A stretch of DNA of 64,000 nucleotides from Cyclobacteriaceae bacterium (GCA_019694875.1 JAIBBC010000001.1:930001-994000), one strand, 5' to 3'. Counted from the first letter of the stretch, positions 26,801-34,909 are shown. The notes: a model not told the origin generated them from the sequence alone. Program-made: numbers and translations.

Positions 26801-27208
26801 CAGCTTTACGCACGTCTCGACAACATTAAAGATGAGGAGCAGCTTAAGAAATTCTCGAATGAGTTAGGCGATCGCTTTGGCGAAATCCCGCCCGCGGTTC
26901 ATGAAATGATCAACTCGGTTCGTTTGCGCTGGCTGGGTGAAGAGCTTGGTTTCGAAAAGATCAGCCTGAAAAATGATCGTGTACGCGGATATTTTGTCAC
27001 CGGGAATGACGCCTATTTTAATTCCGAAATTTTTGGACTGATTCTAAAGTTTGCTCAAAACAATCCGCGCAGGTGTAAAATAAAAGATCAGGGCGGCAAG
27101 CCACTGATCGTTATTGAAAATGTTCCGTCTGTTGATGCTGCGATCGAACTGTTCGATCACATGATCGGCCGCTTGTCAAGATCCGACAAGGAAATTGCAT
27201 CCAAATAA
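23834..27208 (+). CDS. mfd: Transcription-repair coupling factor Mfd
   Basis: Mfd removes RNA polymerase stalled at DNA lesions and recruits UvrA. The protein is about 1124 residues. It has an N-terminal UvrB-like part (about 1-330), the CarD-like RNA-polymerase-interacting domain (about 430-500, LQPGDFVTHIDYGIGKFAGL), a RecG-like helicase with Walker A GDVGFGKTEVA near 584 and DEEQ near 686, the TRG motif region and a C-terminal UvrA-interacting domain. No ATG is available at the start. TTG 23834 gives MRAQDFLNIY, which best fits the usual M-x3-DFL-x-x-Y beginning, and TTGs at 23822 and 23828 are alternatives. The 3' end is overlapped by an opposite gene. Confidence 0.95.
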   Translation: MRAQDFLNIYCADGLIKTVAAGIHAAKNQNIRLKGLAGSFDAVITASSFKLHPHDYFIVLQDKEEAAYFQNDLQNLLGREILLFPMSYKRPYEFLEIENANILMRAEVLNRLAEKTKPEIIVTYPEALSEKVINKRSLATNTFTVKLKEKLEIPFLEEFLHSYDFEKTDFVYEAGQFSVRGGIIDVFSFAHELPYRIELFGDEVDSIRSFDPGSQLSVDTLTQISIIPNVQTKLMQEERQSLLDFIAPTTRLWFKDFQLTLDVLKKSFEKAEESFDSIVQQSGAQVVLKPEQLFEVAKTFKSRSESFQRIEFGSRAILNDAIVFDLPSAAQPSFNKNFELLAGNLVEHQAQGYSNFIAADIAKQQDRLKEIFEEIHPEIRFQPLEFALREGFVDQSLKIVCYTDHQIFERFHRYRSKEKFSKSKAITLRELHTLQPGDFVTHIDYGIGKFAGLEKKEVNGHEQESIRLVYRDNDLLYVSIHALHKISKYSGKDGTPPQISKLGSQEWESKKAKVKGKVKDIAKELISLYAKRKTAPGFSFSPDSYLQAELESSFLYEDTPDQARATEDVKRDMQEPHPMDRLICGDVGFGKTEVAIRAAFKATADGKQVAVLVPTTILAMQHHRTFRERLRNLPVRVDYISRFRTEKEIKKIIADVKEGKVDILVGTHRVVSKDIEFKDLGLLIVDEEQKFGVKVKDRLKELKVNVDVLTLTATPIPRTLHFSLMGARDLSIISTPPPNRQPVTTELHTFDEKVIRDAVSYELRRGGQVFFVHNRVSDIDSVANTIYKLVPDAKIGIAHGQMEGDKLERAMMKFIDAEYDVLVSTNIIESGLDIPNANTIIINQAHMFGLSDLHQMRGRVGRSNKKAFCYLLTPPASLLTSDSRKRLAALEEFSDLGDGFKVAMRDLDIRGAGNLLGGEQSGFINDLGFETYHKILDDAIQELKENDFRELFAVELAEKAKIIVQDCVIETDLEILIPETYVNNTSERLQLYARLDNIKDEEQLKKFSNELGDRFGEIPPAVHEMINSVRLRWLGEELGFEKISLKNDRVRGYFVTGNDAYFNSEIFGLILKFAQNNPRRCKIKDQGGKPLIVIENVPSVDAAIELFDHMIGRLSRSDKEIASK

Positions 27209-27420
27209 GGTTCGAGTCCGGTCCGTTGCTCAAACGCGTTAATCATTAACACTTTCTGATATTTTGCGGAGTAATACACTTCAATGAAGAAGCTGTCGGT
27301 GCTGTAGAGAAACACTTTGCACTCTCCTAAAAACCGGTGGGTGAGATACTGTCCGAAATACGTCACCACATCACATTTTTTTTCAAAAGGCATTACACGA
27401 AACTCACTGATGTTAATCAT
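27157..27420 (-). CDS. Small conserved protein of unknown function overlapping the mfd 3' end
   Basis: This 87-residue protein begins MINISEFRVMPFEKKCDVVTYFGQ and contains FFIEVYYSAKYQKVLMINAFEQR. It has no signal peptide or membrane segment. The composition is that of a real globular protein, and I recall similar short proteins starting MINxxEFR..PFxxKCD in other Bacteroidota, so it is called a gene. Its last 52 bases overlap the end of mfd on the other strand. There is no clue to its function. Confidence 0.65.
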   Translation of the reverse strand: MINISEFRVMPFEKKCDVVTYFGQYLTHRFLGECKVFLYSTDSFFIEVYYSAKYQKVLMINAFEQRTGLEPYLDAISLSDLDKRPIM

Positions 27421-27679
27421 ACTGCGTTATTTTCCCTACCCTTCGTAAATCCCGTGCCAGCCACCCAAGACGCTAAAAACAGCGTTTAAACTGGTAAAAA
27501 TGTTCACTTGTCGGCCGTCATATTCTTATTTTGGGACGCCCGATTCCCGAAACAATACGACTAACACTTCACCGTTTAGTAAAAGCGTTTACACCATCAA
27601 TTCATCATTTAACGCCTACTGCTTGGAAAACATATATTTATCTCTCTATATTAGCATTTGTTTTAAACTGAAAACCCAG

Positions 27680-28930
27680 ATGAAGACTTGTTTCAGACTT
27701 CTTTCACTTCTAGCCGTGAGCTCTGCAATCCTCTCAGGATGTGCACTTTTTGGAGGCGGTGGCGGTAAACCCACTTCTACCAACCCAGGACAGATCAGTA
27801 CCGCAACCGGATTGGCATATAATGACGAAGATGCCGGTACTTACAAGGTTAGCGACTACGAAGGCCAGCCAGACGCTCCAAACATGATTTTCATCGAAGG
27901 CGGGCGTGCCGTAATGGGTTCTTTCGAAGAGGATGTTATGGCTTACCGCGACAATATTGAAAGAACTGTATCGGTAGCTTCTTTCTTCATGGACGAAACA
28001 GAAATTGCAAACATCCACTGGCTTGAATACATGTGGTACCTGGGCAAAGATTCAACTCAGGAAGTTCTCGCAGCAGCAAAACCTGATACAACTGTTTGGA
28101 TTGGAAAGCTTGCTTTCAACGATCCCTACGTAGAACATTACCTCAGATATCCCGGCTTCCGTTACTTCCCGGTTGTGGGTGTAACCTGGACACAGGCAAG
28201 CGAATATGCAGTATGGAGAACCCGTGCGGTAAACATCGCGCTGGCTAAAGATGCTGGTGAAGAATATGCTGAAACAGATGGTCGCATTCCGTTGGAATCC
28301 GGTATCGTAGTTCCTGCTTATCGTCTGCCGACAGAAGCAGAATGGGAATATGCAGCTCAGGCAATGATTGGAACTCAATGGCTTGATGAAATGCAAACGC
28401 ACCAGCGCATCTATCCCTGGGATGGCCACGCTGTTCGTAACCCGTATGGTAAGCAGATGGGTTATATGCTTGCAAACTTCAAGCGCGGTCGTGGTGACTA
28501 TGCCGGTATCGCGGGTCGTTTGAACGATGGCGCACTGATCACTTCACAGATTTATGAATTCCCTCCTAACGATTATGGCTTGTACAACATGGCCGGCAAC
28601 GTGAGCGAATGGGTACAGGATGTTTATCGTCCGATGACGTTCCAGGATTTTGATGACCTGAACCCGATCCGGAGAGATGGCTTCCTGGATGATGCAAAAG
28701 ATTATAACAACAACCTGATTAAAGACCCTGCAACAGGCCAGTACACTGAACGTAATGCTGAAAGCTTTACCTCATTGGTAACCGATCGTGCACGTGTGTA
28801 CAAAGGTGGAAGCTGGAAAGATGTCGCTTACTGGATGTCTCCGGGTACCAGAAGATTCCTCGATCAGGACAGTGCGACAGCAACTATCGGTTTCCGTTGT
28901 GCAATGATCAAAGCTGGTTCGAACTACTAA
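27680..28930 (+). CDS. gldJ: Gliding motility / type IX secretion lipoprotein GldJ
   Basis: From ATG 27680 the product is 416 residues with a lipoprotein signal and lipobox LSGC (Cys21). The rest is a formylglycine-generating-enzyme-like (SUMF1) fold: MIFIEGGRAVMGSFEEDVM, SFFMDETEIANIHWLEYMWYL, PVVGVTWTQASEYAVWRT, RLPTEAEWEYAA, NMAGNVSEWVQDV and the end GFRCAMIKAG. The EEDVM and LEYMWYL contexts match GldJ rather than GldK. GldJ is an outer-membrane lipoprotein that stabilises GldK and the type IX secretion system and is needed for gliding. The frame is open 60 codons upstream but encodes no signal peptide there. A long leader (about 260 bases) separates it from the previous gene. Confidence 0.9.
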   Translation: MKTCFRLLSLLAVSSAILSGCALFGGGGGKPTSTNPGQISTATGLAYNDEDAGTYKVSDYEGQPDAPNMIFIEGGRAVMGSFEEDVMAYRDNIERTVSVASFFMDETEIANIHWLEYMWYLGKDSTQEVLAAAKPDTTVWIGKLAFNDPYVEHYLRYPGFRYFPVVGVTWTQASEYAVWRTRAVNIALAKDAGEEYAETDGRIPLESGIVVPAYRLPTEAEWEYAAQAMIGTQWLDEMQTHQRIYPWDGHAVRNPYGKQMGYMLANFKRGRGDYAGIAGRLNDGALITSQIYEFPPNDYGLYNMAGNVSEWVQDVYRPMTFQDFDDLNPIRRDGFLDDAKDYNNNLIKDPATGQYTERNAESFTSLVTDRARVYKGGSWKDVAYWMSPGTRRFLDQDSATATIGFRCAMIKAGSNY

Positions 28931-28948
28931 AAAACATCGAAATCAATA

Positions 28949-28984
28949 TCAAAAACCCTGACTTAACGGTCGGGGTTTTTTATT
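28949..28984 (+). terminator. Terminator between gldJ and comF
   Basis: A 12-bp stem with one G-T pair (AAAAACCCTGAC 28951-28962 with GTCGGGGTTTTT 28969-28980) ends in a T-run. It lies 19 bases after gldJ and overlaps the comF stop codon, so it probably works in both directions. Confidence 0.8.
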
Positions 28985-29690
28985 TGCCCTCATCAGTATA
29001 GGCGATACTTGCGATACTTACGCTCCTGCAGCCGGCCGTGAGTAACATGTTTACGCAAGCCTCAATCGTTGCCCCGGTTGTGATTACATCATCCACTAGC
29101 AGAACATTTTTTTGGTACACTTCTTCAGGTTTTGCCACGTGAAAAACTTCTTTCACATTTTGCCAGCGCATCAATTTTGTCTTCCTGGTTTGTGTTTCAG
29201 TCTTGGTAATTCTTACAAGTATATCGTCATGACAAGGCCTTTCCAGACTTTGGGATAAACCCTTTCCAAACTCCATGCTCTGGTTATATCCGCGTCTGCG
29301 TTTTCGCGAAGCATGCAATGGCACCGGAATGATCGCATCAATTCTCTCATCGAAATGGTGCTGACGAAGATCTTCGCCATACACCCGACCAAGCGTTTCC
29401 CCAATCTCGGGATGGTTGTTATACTTCAATTGATGGAGTAAGCGCTGAACCTTTCCGCGTTTGCGAAAAAGGAAAAACGCGGTCGCAAATTGTAACGGAA
29501 CGCGGCCTTGTAATCTCATAAACAAAGCATTTTCCGGGTTAACGTGATAATCCGTGCGCGGAAGTTCAAGCATACACGCAGTACAAACCGTTTCTTCGCC
29601 TTTCGCCAGTCCATGATTGCACGCAAAACAGTAGCGCGGATAGAACAGCGTGATGAAGTCAGTTAAAATTTCAGTTGCAAAGAATTTCAT
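28980..29690 (-). CDS. comF: ComF family phosphoribosyltransferase-like protein
   Basis: The 236-residue protein has an N-terminal zinc-finger with cysteines 21, 24, 36 and 39 (CFAC, CTAC) and a C-terminal PRTase domain with the PRPP loop VLLVDDVITTGAT at 196-208. IIPVPLHASRKRRRGYNQS is the ComF signature. ComF proteins help DNA uptake in naturally competent bacteria, probably in handling single-stranded DNA on entry, but the biochemical role is unclear and the gene is kept in many species not known to be competent. It is transcribed alone, convergent with gldJ. Confidence 0.92.
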   Translation of the reverse strand: MKFFATEILTDFITLFYPRYCFACNHGLAKGEETVCTACMLELPRTDYHVNPENALFMRLQGRVPLQFATAFFLFRKRGKVQRLLHQLKYNNHPEIGETLGRVYGEDLRQHHFDERIDAIIPVPLHASRKRRRGYNQSMEFGKGLSQSLERPCHDDILVRITKTETQTRKTKLMRWQNVKEVFHVAKPEEVYQKNVLLVDDVITTGATIEACVNMLLTAGCRSVSIASIAYTDEGK

Positions 29691-29760
29691 GCTGGGTACA
29701 TTTGCAGCAACACCTTACTAATATTACTGAGGTTTTTAATCAGGAACAATAAACTTTGTT

Positions 29761-30102
29761 ATGGGATTAGTAGAAGATTTCAATTCATACCGCAGCAAAA
29801 TGAACGAAAAGATCATGGCTTCTGACGGCCTGATCGTAAAGCGCATCTTTAACCTCGACACCAACGCTTACGCGGAGGGCCACCTGGATGTAAAAAGCAA
29901 GGAGTTGATCGGTTTAACGTGTTCTTTGGTGCTTCGCTGTGATGATTGCGTAAAGTACCACCTGGGAAAATGCAAGGAGGTTGGTTTCACCACCAACGAA
30001 GTGCACGAAGCCATGGGGGTGGCGACCCTGATTGGCGGCACCATAGTAATCCCGCACCTCCGCAGGGCATTTGAATTCTGGGAAGCTCTTCAAAATGTTT
30101 AA
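29761..30102 (+). CDS. Carboxymuconolactone decarboxylase / AhpD-like protein
   Basis: The 113-residue protein has the AhpD-type redox motif CDDCVKYHLGKC, with Cys60, Cys63 and His67, inside the usual helical core (KELIGLTCSLVLRC ... HEAMGVATLIGGT). Such proteins act in peroxide defence or as small decarboxylases, and the CxxC-x3-H form points to the thiol-redox type. It shares eight bases with the next gene, so the pair is coupled. No partner such as AhpC is nearby. Confidence 0.88.
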   Translation: MGLVEDFNSYRSKMNEKIMASDGLIVKRIFNLDTNAYAEGHLDVKSKELIGLTCSLVLRCDDCVKYHLGKCKEVGFTTNEVHEAMGVATLIGGTIVIPHLRRAFEFWEALQNV

Positions 30103-30478
30103 GCGCGACCTCGATTTTGAGCGCAGATGGCAGGCGTTATTAAGTTTGCTTCAACAAACTATCGGCAAAAAGCCTAAAGATCTCAACGGTGTGCTGTTCC
30201 TGATCGGAGTTCACGAGCTTGGAAAAGGCCCGAAGACATTTTCAAAAGAGGAAAAACAGGATCTGATGCACATTGCTATTTGCAAGGTTTTGAGCCTGGC
30301 GGGTTATTATCAGCTGGAAGGCCTTGATGAACAGGGTTGGCCGCACTGGAAAATGATTAAAAAACTGCCACATTTCGATCTGCTTGAACAGGAAAAACTT
30401 CTGAAAATGCACGTGATCGAATACTTCGAACATGAGAACGGATGGGTTATCGATTCTTCACCCGCCCCCGAAAACTGA
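30095..30478 (+). CDS. Conserved small protein of unknown function
   Basis: From ATG 30095 the protein is 127 residues and starts MFKRDLDFERRWQALLSLLQ. It is helical, with a middle LFLIGVHELGKGPKTFSKEEKQDLMHIAICKVLSLAGYY and an end that ends shortly after FEHENGWVIDSS. It has no signal or membrane segment. I recognise it as a conserved Bacteroidota protein without known function. It overlaps the AhpD-like gene by eight bases, so the two are likely to act or be regulated together. Confidence 0.72.
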   Translation: MFKRDLDFERRWQALLSLLQQTIGKKPKDLNGVLFLIGVHELGKGPKTFSKEEKQDLMHIAICKVLSLAGYYQLEGLDEQGWPHWKMIKKLPHFDLLEQEKLLKMHVIEYFEHENGWVIDSSPAPEN

Positions 30479-30501
30479 TCCCGTCCTTCCATACCAACAC
30501 C

Positions 30502-30533
30502 TTTGTTGAAAAATGAATTAGCCTGTATCTTTA
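30502..30533 (+). promoter_or_regulatory. Promoter of the DUF4175 gene operon
   Basis: TTTG at 30502-30505, a 20-base spacer and TATCTTTA at 30526-30533 (one mismatch to TAnnTTTG) form a plausible Bacteroidota promoter about 40 bases before the ATG at 30573. It would drive the plus-strand run from 30573 to at least 39351. Confidence 0.45.
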
Positions 30534-30572
30534 GAGAAGGCGCATTCGTTTTTAGTGTAAACTCTGGTCAGG

Positions 30573-33500
30573 ATGGCGAACGGTATCGAGCGGATCCAAA
30601 AAAAAATTGATTCCTTTAAAAGAAGATATTACCTGAACCTGTTGGTTCGGGGTATCTTGTTTACGCTTTCAATATTAGTGGCGTATTTTCTTACGGCTGC
30701 ATTGCTTGAATACGTTCTCTGGCTCGGCACCTGGGGCCGACTGTTAATTCTGATTATTTTCTTTGCGCTGGTTGTCTACTGCGGTTTCAAATTTTTTAAA
30801 GATCCGGTCGCGTATCTGGTTTCGAAGCGTGGGCTGAATGATGAGCAGGGTGCGCGTTTGATAGGCGATTATTTTCCGGGAATTAAAGACAGGCTTGTTA
30901 ACCTGATCCAACTTTCATCGGTAAGCGATTCTGGTTTGGCCCAGGCCAGCATTTTGCAGAAGTCGAAAGAATTCGAGCCGGTACAATTCGAATCGGTTAT
31001 CCGGATTAACGACAACAAAAAATATCTGAAATACCTGGCGATCCCGGTCGGGATTGTCCTGGTTATTCTGTTCCTCAACAAAACGATTATTACCCAGAGC
31101 ACCGAACGAATCGTCAATTTCAATCAACAGTATTCGCCTCAGGCGCCTTTCACATTTAACATTGAAAACAAAAACCTTGTTGGCTTTTTCAATGAAGATT
31201 TCACCCTGAAGATTTCGCTTAAAGGTGAGGCCATTCCGGAAGAAGCTTATCTCGTGATCGGGAACCAGCAGTTAAAATTGGAGAATGTTGAGCCCGGGGT
31301 TTTTCAATACACATTCGAAAAGCTTCAGCAGCCGAAGTCCTTTCAGCTTTCTGCGGCCGGCTATTACTCGGAAGGTTACGAAATAACACTGGCAAACCGG
31401 CCCGAGCTTACCCAACTGGCAATTGAGCTTCAGTATCCAAAATATCTTCAGCGCAAAAATGAAAAACTTATAAATGCCGGAAACCTGGAAATTCCGGAAG
31501 GCACGTTGGTTACGTGGCGTTTCAACACAGCCAATGCAAGTAGTGTAGCAATGATTTTCGCTTCAGACAGCTCGAAAATAAGCATTCAATCAACTGATAA
31601 TCAGTCGTTTATACACTCAAAACAATTCCGGAATCCCGATCAGTACGAAGTCTTTCTCAAGAACGAACAAAGTCAAAACAAGGAACGCATCTTTTATTCA
31701 GTTGATGTGATAAAAGATCTGTATCCCCAGCTCACCATTAATAATTTCAGGGACTCGGTATTGTATAAACGTATCATCTTAAGCGGTATCACTGCCGATG
31801 ACTATGGAATCACACAGCTGAGTCTGCAGTTTCACGTGAAAGATGCTCAGCAAAAAATAGTAACACAGCGAACCGTTAACATTCCTGTTTCCTACAACCA
31901 GCCTCAGCAAAGTTTCTTTTTCAACTGGAGTCTTGATACACTAAATCTAAAGCCCGGCCAGCAACTTGAATATTTTTTACAGACGTGGGATAACGATGGT
32001 GTGAATGGCCGCAAGTCGACACGGTCCGCATTGTACACGTTCTTCATTCCCGACAAGGACCAGCTGGTGACAGATATTTCCAAAACACAATCACAGACTG
32101 AAAGCAAAATTGAACAGAGCGCCAAAAAAGCCGAAGACTTTCAGAAGCAGGTTGAAGATCTCAATCAAAAATTAAAAGGAAAACAATCGCTTGACTGGCA
32201 GGATGAGAAGAAGATCGAAAATCTGCTGGAGCAGAAAAAGAAGCTCGATCAGATGATCAACCAGATGAAAGAGCAGAACAAATTGCTGGAACAGAAAAAA
32301 GAAACATTCACCGAGCAGGACGAACGGCTTCGGGAGAAAGCTGAGCAAATCCAAAAACTGATGGATGAGCTGCTTGATGACGAAACAAAAAAATTAATGG
32401 AGGAGCTCGAAAAGCTTTTGCGCGAAAAGAACGATCCGCAGCAGCTTCAGCGCACCCTTGATAAGCTAAACCAGAACTCAAAAAATCTTGAGAAGGAACT
32501 TGAGCGAACGCTCGAACTTTTCAAGCAGCTTCAGTTCGATTACAAAATGGAGCAGGCTATTGCCGACATAAAGGAAAAGAAGGAAGCCCAGGAAGCGCTT
32601 CAGAAAAAAACGGAAGAACTCGAAAAGCAGTCCGACAAGTCCGGGAAAAAGGAATCCGGAGAGAAAAATCAGAAAAGCGACCCCAAAAAGGAAGAGGGAA
32701 AAAATCAGGAGAAATCCGGTGAGCAATCAAAAGAAAATCAAAAACAGTCCGGGGAGCAGTCTAAAGAAAATCAGTCGGGACAGCAGTCTAAAGAAGAAAA
32801 GGCTCAGGAACTGGCAAAAGAGCAGCAAAAACTGAATGAAGAATTCAAAAAAACAGAGGAAAAACTCGAAGAATTAAGAAAACTGGGCGAGGAATTGAAC
32901 GAAAATGGGGCACCTGAGAAGGAAAAGTCCGAATCCGTTGAAAAATCGCAGCAGGAAAGTGAGCAAAATCTTAAGCAAAACAGTCCATCAAAGGCAAAAG
33001 AATCACAGAAAAAAGCAATTCAGCAAATGCAGCAAATGCAGCAGCAGATGGAGGATTCGCAGAATAGCATGCAGATGGAAATGGAGATGCAAAACCTTGA
33101 ATCACTCCGGCAGATTATTCATGGTTTGATCAAAATTTCGTTCGACCAGGAAAACCTCATAAAGAAGTTCCGTGAGCTTGAGCAGAATGATCCGCGTTTC
33201 AATGTACTCGCTCAACAGCAGCTCAAGCTAAAAGATGACGTTAAAGTGCTGGAAGACAGTTTGTTAGAGCTGAGTAAAAAGGATGCAATGATGAGTTCAT
33301 TTGTTACACGCGAGGTAACGGAACTCAACACACGGGTAGATAAAGTAATTGAGGCTAATAAAGAACGAAGACGTCAGCAGGCAGCAACTGAAATGCAATT
33401 CAGTATGACAGCGATTAATAATCTTGCTTTGATGCTCGACAGTCATTTCGATCAGATGATGGAGATGATGAAGAATGCCAAGCCAGGCAAAGGAAAATCA

Positions 33501-34019
33501 AAAGGCGGCAAACAAAGTCTTGGTCAGATGCAGCAGCAACTCAATAAGAGAATTGAAGAACTCAAAGGCAGTGGAAAACAGGGGCGGGAATTATCGGAAG
33601 AGTTGGCGGAGATGGCTGCGGAGCAGGAAAGGATTCGCAGGGCACTACAGGAGATGCAGGAGAAAATGAAAAATGAGAATGGCGGAAAGCTTCCCGGAGG
33701 GGATCTCACTCAAAAAATGGAAGAAACTGAAACAGAATTAGTGAACAAGCAGTTAACTGATAAATTAATTGAACGTCAGAAGGAAATCCTAACACGTTTG
33801 CTCGAATCAGAGAAGTCGATGCGTGAGCAGGATCTGGACCATGAGCGTAAAGGTGAAACTGCAAAGGACCATGAAAAAGAAATTCCGCCTGCAGTTGAAG
33901 AATATTTACGTTTAAAGGAAAAAGAAGTAGAATTGTTGAAAACCGTACCGCCCAAGCTGTTTCCGTATTATAAGAAGGAGGTTGGCGAATATTTCAAGCG
34001 GATAGGCGGTAATAAATAG
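30573..34019 (+). CDS. DUF4175 family membrane-anchored giant coiled-coil protein
   Basis: The 1148-residue protein has two membrane segments at about 25-70 (LLVRGILFTLSILVAYFL, LLILIIFFALVVYCGF) and a third at about 150-168 (YLAIPVGIVLVILFL). A beta-rich extracytoplasmic region follows (about 180-510), and then some 600 residues of lysine-, glutamate- and glutamine-rich coiled coil, including a low-complexity stretch SGEQSKENQKQSGEQSKENQ (about 700-740) and MQQMQQQMEDSQNSMQ. This is the DUF4175 plan. The function is unknown, and the shape suggests an envelope scaffold. The next gene, an ATPase of anti-sigma type, starts five bases after the stop, so they are one operon. Confidence 0.88.
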   Translation: MANGIERIQKKIDSFKRRYYLNLLVRGILFTLSILVAYFLTAALLEYVLWLGTWGRLLILIIFFALVVYCGFKFFKDPVAYLVSKRGLNDEQGARLIGDYFPGIKDRLVNLIQLSSVSDSGLAQASILQKSKEFEPVQFESVIRINDNKKYLKYLAIPVGIVLVILFLNKTIITQSTERIVNFNQQYSPQAPFTFNIENKNLVGFFNEDFTLKISLKGEAIPEEAYLVIGNQQLKLENVEPGVFQYTFEKLQQPKSFQLSAAGYYSEGYEITLANRPELTQLAIELQYPKYLQRKNEKLINAGNLEIPEGTLVTWRFNTANASSVAMIFASDSSKISIQSTDNQSFIHSKQFRNPDQYEVFLKNEQSQNKERIFYSVDVIKDLYPQLTINNFRDSVLYKRIILSGITADDYGITQLSLQFHVKDAQQKIVTQRTVNIPVSYNQPQQSFFFNWSLDTLNLKPGQQLEYFLQTWDNDGVNGRKSTRSALYTFFIPDKDQLVTDISKTQSQTESKIEQSAKKAEDFQKQVEDLNQKLKGKQSLDWQDEKKIENLLEQKKKLDQMINQMKEQNKLLEQKKETFTEQDERLREKAEQIQKLMDELLDDETKKLMEELEKLLREKNDPQQLQRTLDKLNQNSKNLEKELERTLELFKQLQFDYKMEQAIADIKEKKEAQEALQKKTEELEKQSDKSGKKESGEKNQKSDPKKEEGKNQEKSGEQSKENQKQSGEQSKENQSGQQSKEEKAQELAKEQQKLNEEFKKTEEKLEELRKLGEELNENGAPEKEKSESVEKSQQESEQNLKQNSPSKAKESQKKAIQQMQQMQQQMEDSQNSMQMEMEMQNLESLRQIIHGLIKISFDQENLIKKFRELEQNDPRFNVLAQQQLKLKDDVKVLEDSLLELSKKDAMMSSFVTREVTELNTRVDKVIEANKERRRQQAATEMQFSMTAINNLALMLDSHFDQMMEMMKNAKPGKGKSKGGKQSLGQMQQQLNKRIEELKGSGKQGRELSEELAEMAAEQERIRRALQEMQEKMKNENGGKLPGGDLTQKMEETETELVNKQLTDKLIERQKEILTRLLESEKSMREQDLDHERKGETAKDHEKEIPPAVEEYLRLKEKEVELLKTVPPKLFPYYKKEVGEYFKRIGGNK

Positions 34020-34024
34020 AAGAA

Positions 34025-34429
34025 ATGAACACGATCAGTATCCAGATTCCCTCAATCGTTGAAAACATCAGAATGATTGAGAGCTTTATCGACAACGCGA
34101 AAGAGCGTTTTCACCTGGATGAGGACCTTTATGGAAATATCATGATCGCAGTTACGGAAGCAGTCAACAACGCTATCCGTCACGGAAACTCCGGCAATTC
34201 CGCAAAAAACGTATTCCTGAGCCTTACTCTTCACGACAATCTGTTAAAGTTCATAGTGAAAGATGAGGGTCCGGGCTTCAATTACGAACAGCTGCCCGAT
34301 CCGACTGCTCCGGAAAATCTGGAAAAGCCGGGCGGGAGAGGAATATTCTTAATGAAACATCTTTCAGATGAAGTTGAATTCCGTGAAAACGGAAAAACTG
34401 TAGAGTTGAGCTTCTACATGAATTCTTAA
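34025..34429 (+). CDS. Anti-sigma factor-type serine kinase/ATPase (RsbW/SpoIIAB-like)
   Basis: The 134-residue protein is a stand-alone GHKL ATPase. It has the N box EAVNNAIRHGN (45-55), G1 box DEGPGF (80-85) and G2 box GGRGIFLMK (103-111), all intact. Stand-alone domains of this size are typical RsbW-type switch kinases that bind a sigma factor or phosphorylate an antagonist. No STAS-domain antagonist or sigma factor gene is in the window. It lies between the DUF4175 gene and ybeY and overlaps ybeY by one base. This order is recurrent in Bacteroidota to my knowledge. Confidence 0.88.
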   Translation: MNTISIQIPSIVENIRMIESFIDNAKERFHLDEDLYGNIMIAVTEAVNNAIRHGNSGNSAKNVFLSLTLHDNLLKFIVKDEGPGFNYEQLPDPTAPENLEKPGGRGIFLMKHLSDEVEFRENGKTVELSFYMNS

Positions 34430-34851
34430 TGGCCTGCATTAACTATTTCTCACAAAAGCCCCGCTTCAAGCTCGCCCACCCCAGAAAAACCACCTCTTGG
34501 ATACAAAGCACGATTAACCGAGAAGGAAAATCACTTTCTGCCCTTACTTACGTTTTTTGTACAGATGAATATTTGAAGGAGATCAATATTGAATTCCTTA
34601 ACCATAACACGTACACCGACATTATCACTTTCAATTACAATCCTTCTAAAAAGGACATTGAGGGCGAAATTTATATCAGCATCGACCGCGTTCGCGAAAA
34701 TGCCAAAATCTTCAAAACAGATTTTCCTACCGAATTGAACCGTGTGATGATTCACGGGGTTCTACACCTGCTTGGGTATAACGACAAGACGAAGGCAGAA
34801 AAGGCGGTAATGCGTGAAAAAGAGGATGCTTGCCTATCTTTGTGGAAATAG
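34429..34851 (+). CDS. ybeY: Endoribonuclease YbeY (rRNA maturation)
   Basis: YbeY matures the 3' end of 16S rRNA and takes part in ribosome quality control. The 140-residue product has the family core LNHNTYTDIITFNY and the metal site HGVLHLLGYND, with His109, His113 and Asp119. The third ligand is Asp where most phyla have His. This is the usual Bacteroidota form, so it is not a defect. The ATG shares one base with the preceding stop (TAATG). The 3' end contains a -7-like element for the next gene. Confidence 0.93.
   Translation: MACINYFSQKPRFKLAHPRKTTSWIQSTINREGKSLSALTYVFCTDEYLKEINIEFLNHNTYTDIITFNYNPSKKDIEGEIYISIDRVRENAKIFKTDFPTELNRVMIHGVLHLLGYNDKTKAEKAVMREKEDACLSLWK
34835..34842 (+). promoter_or_regulatory. 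mnmG promoter -7 element
   Basis: TATCTTTG, within the last codons of ybeY, matches TAnnTTTG exactly. A transcript from it would start near 34848 and carry both parS-like sites and the DnaA boxes in the mnmG leader. No good -33 TTTG is seen. Confidence 0.35.
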
Positions 34852-34904
34852 GCTGTTCCACGTGAAACCTTCACTGTGGATAAAGCTTGTGGAATTGTGG
34901 AATA
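34841..34904 (-). promoter_or_regulatory. Cluster of four DnaA-box-like 9-mers in the mnmG leader
   Basis: Four tandem sequences of the form TGTGGnnnn lie in one orientation: 34841-34849 TGTGGAAAT, 34875-34883 TGTGGATAA (a perfect complement of the DnaA box TTATCCACA), 34888-34896 TGTGGAATT, and 34896-34904 TGTGGAATA. The last three sit between the two parS-like palindromes; the first lies just before parS site 1. Confidence 0.55.
34854..34869. promoter_or_regulatory. parS-like site 1
   Basis: TGTTCCACGTGAAACC differs from the bacterial parS consensus TGTTTCACGTGAAACA at two of 16 positions and keeps the central CACGTG. It is directly downstream of ybeY. Confidence 0.7.
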
Positions 34905-34909
34905 CACCA

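Noticed and set aside
27205-27224. T-arm-like sequence GGTTCGAGTCCGGTCC suggesting a tRNA
   Set aside because: No matching acceptor, D-arm or anticodon arm precedes it; the upstream bases are the mfd coding end.
29136-29148. CCACGTGAA inside comF as a parS site
   Set aside because: Left flank TTTG-C does not fit the consensus; probably chance.
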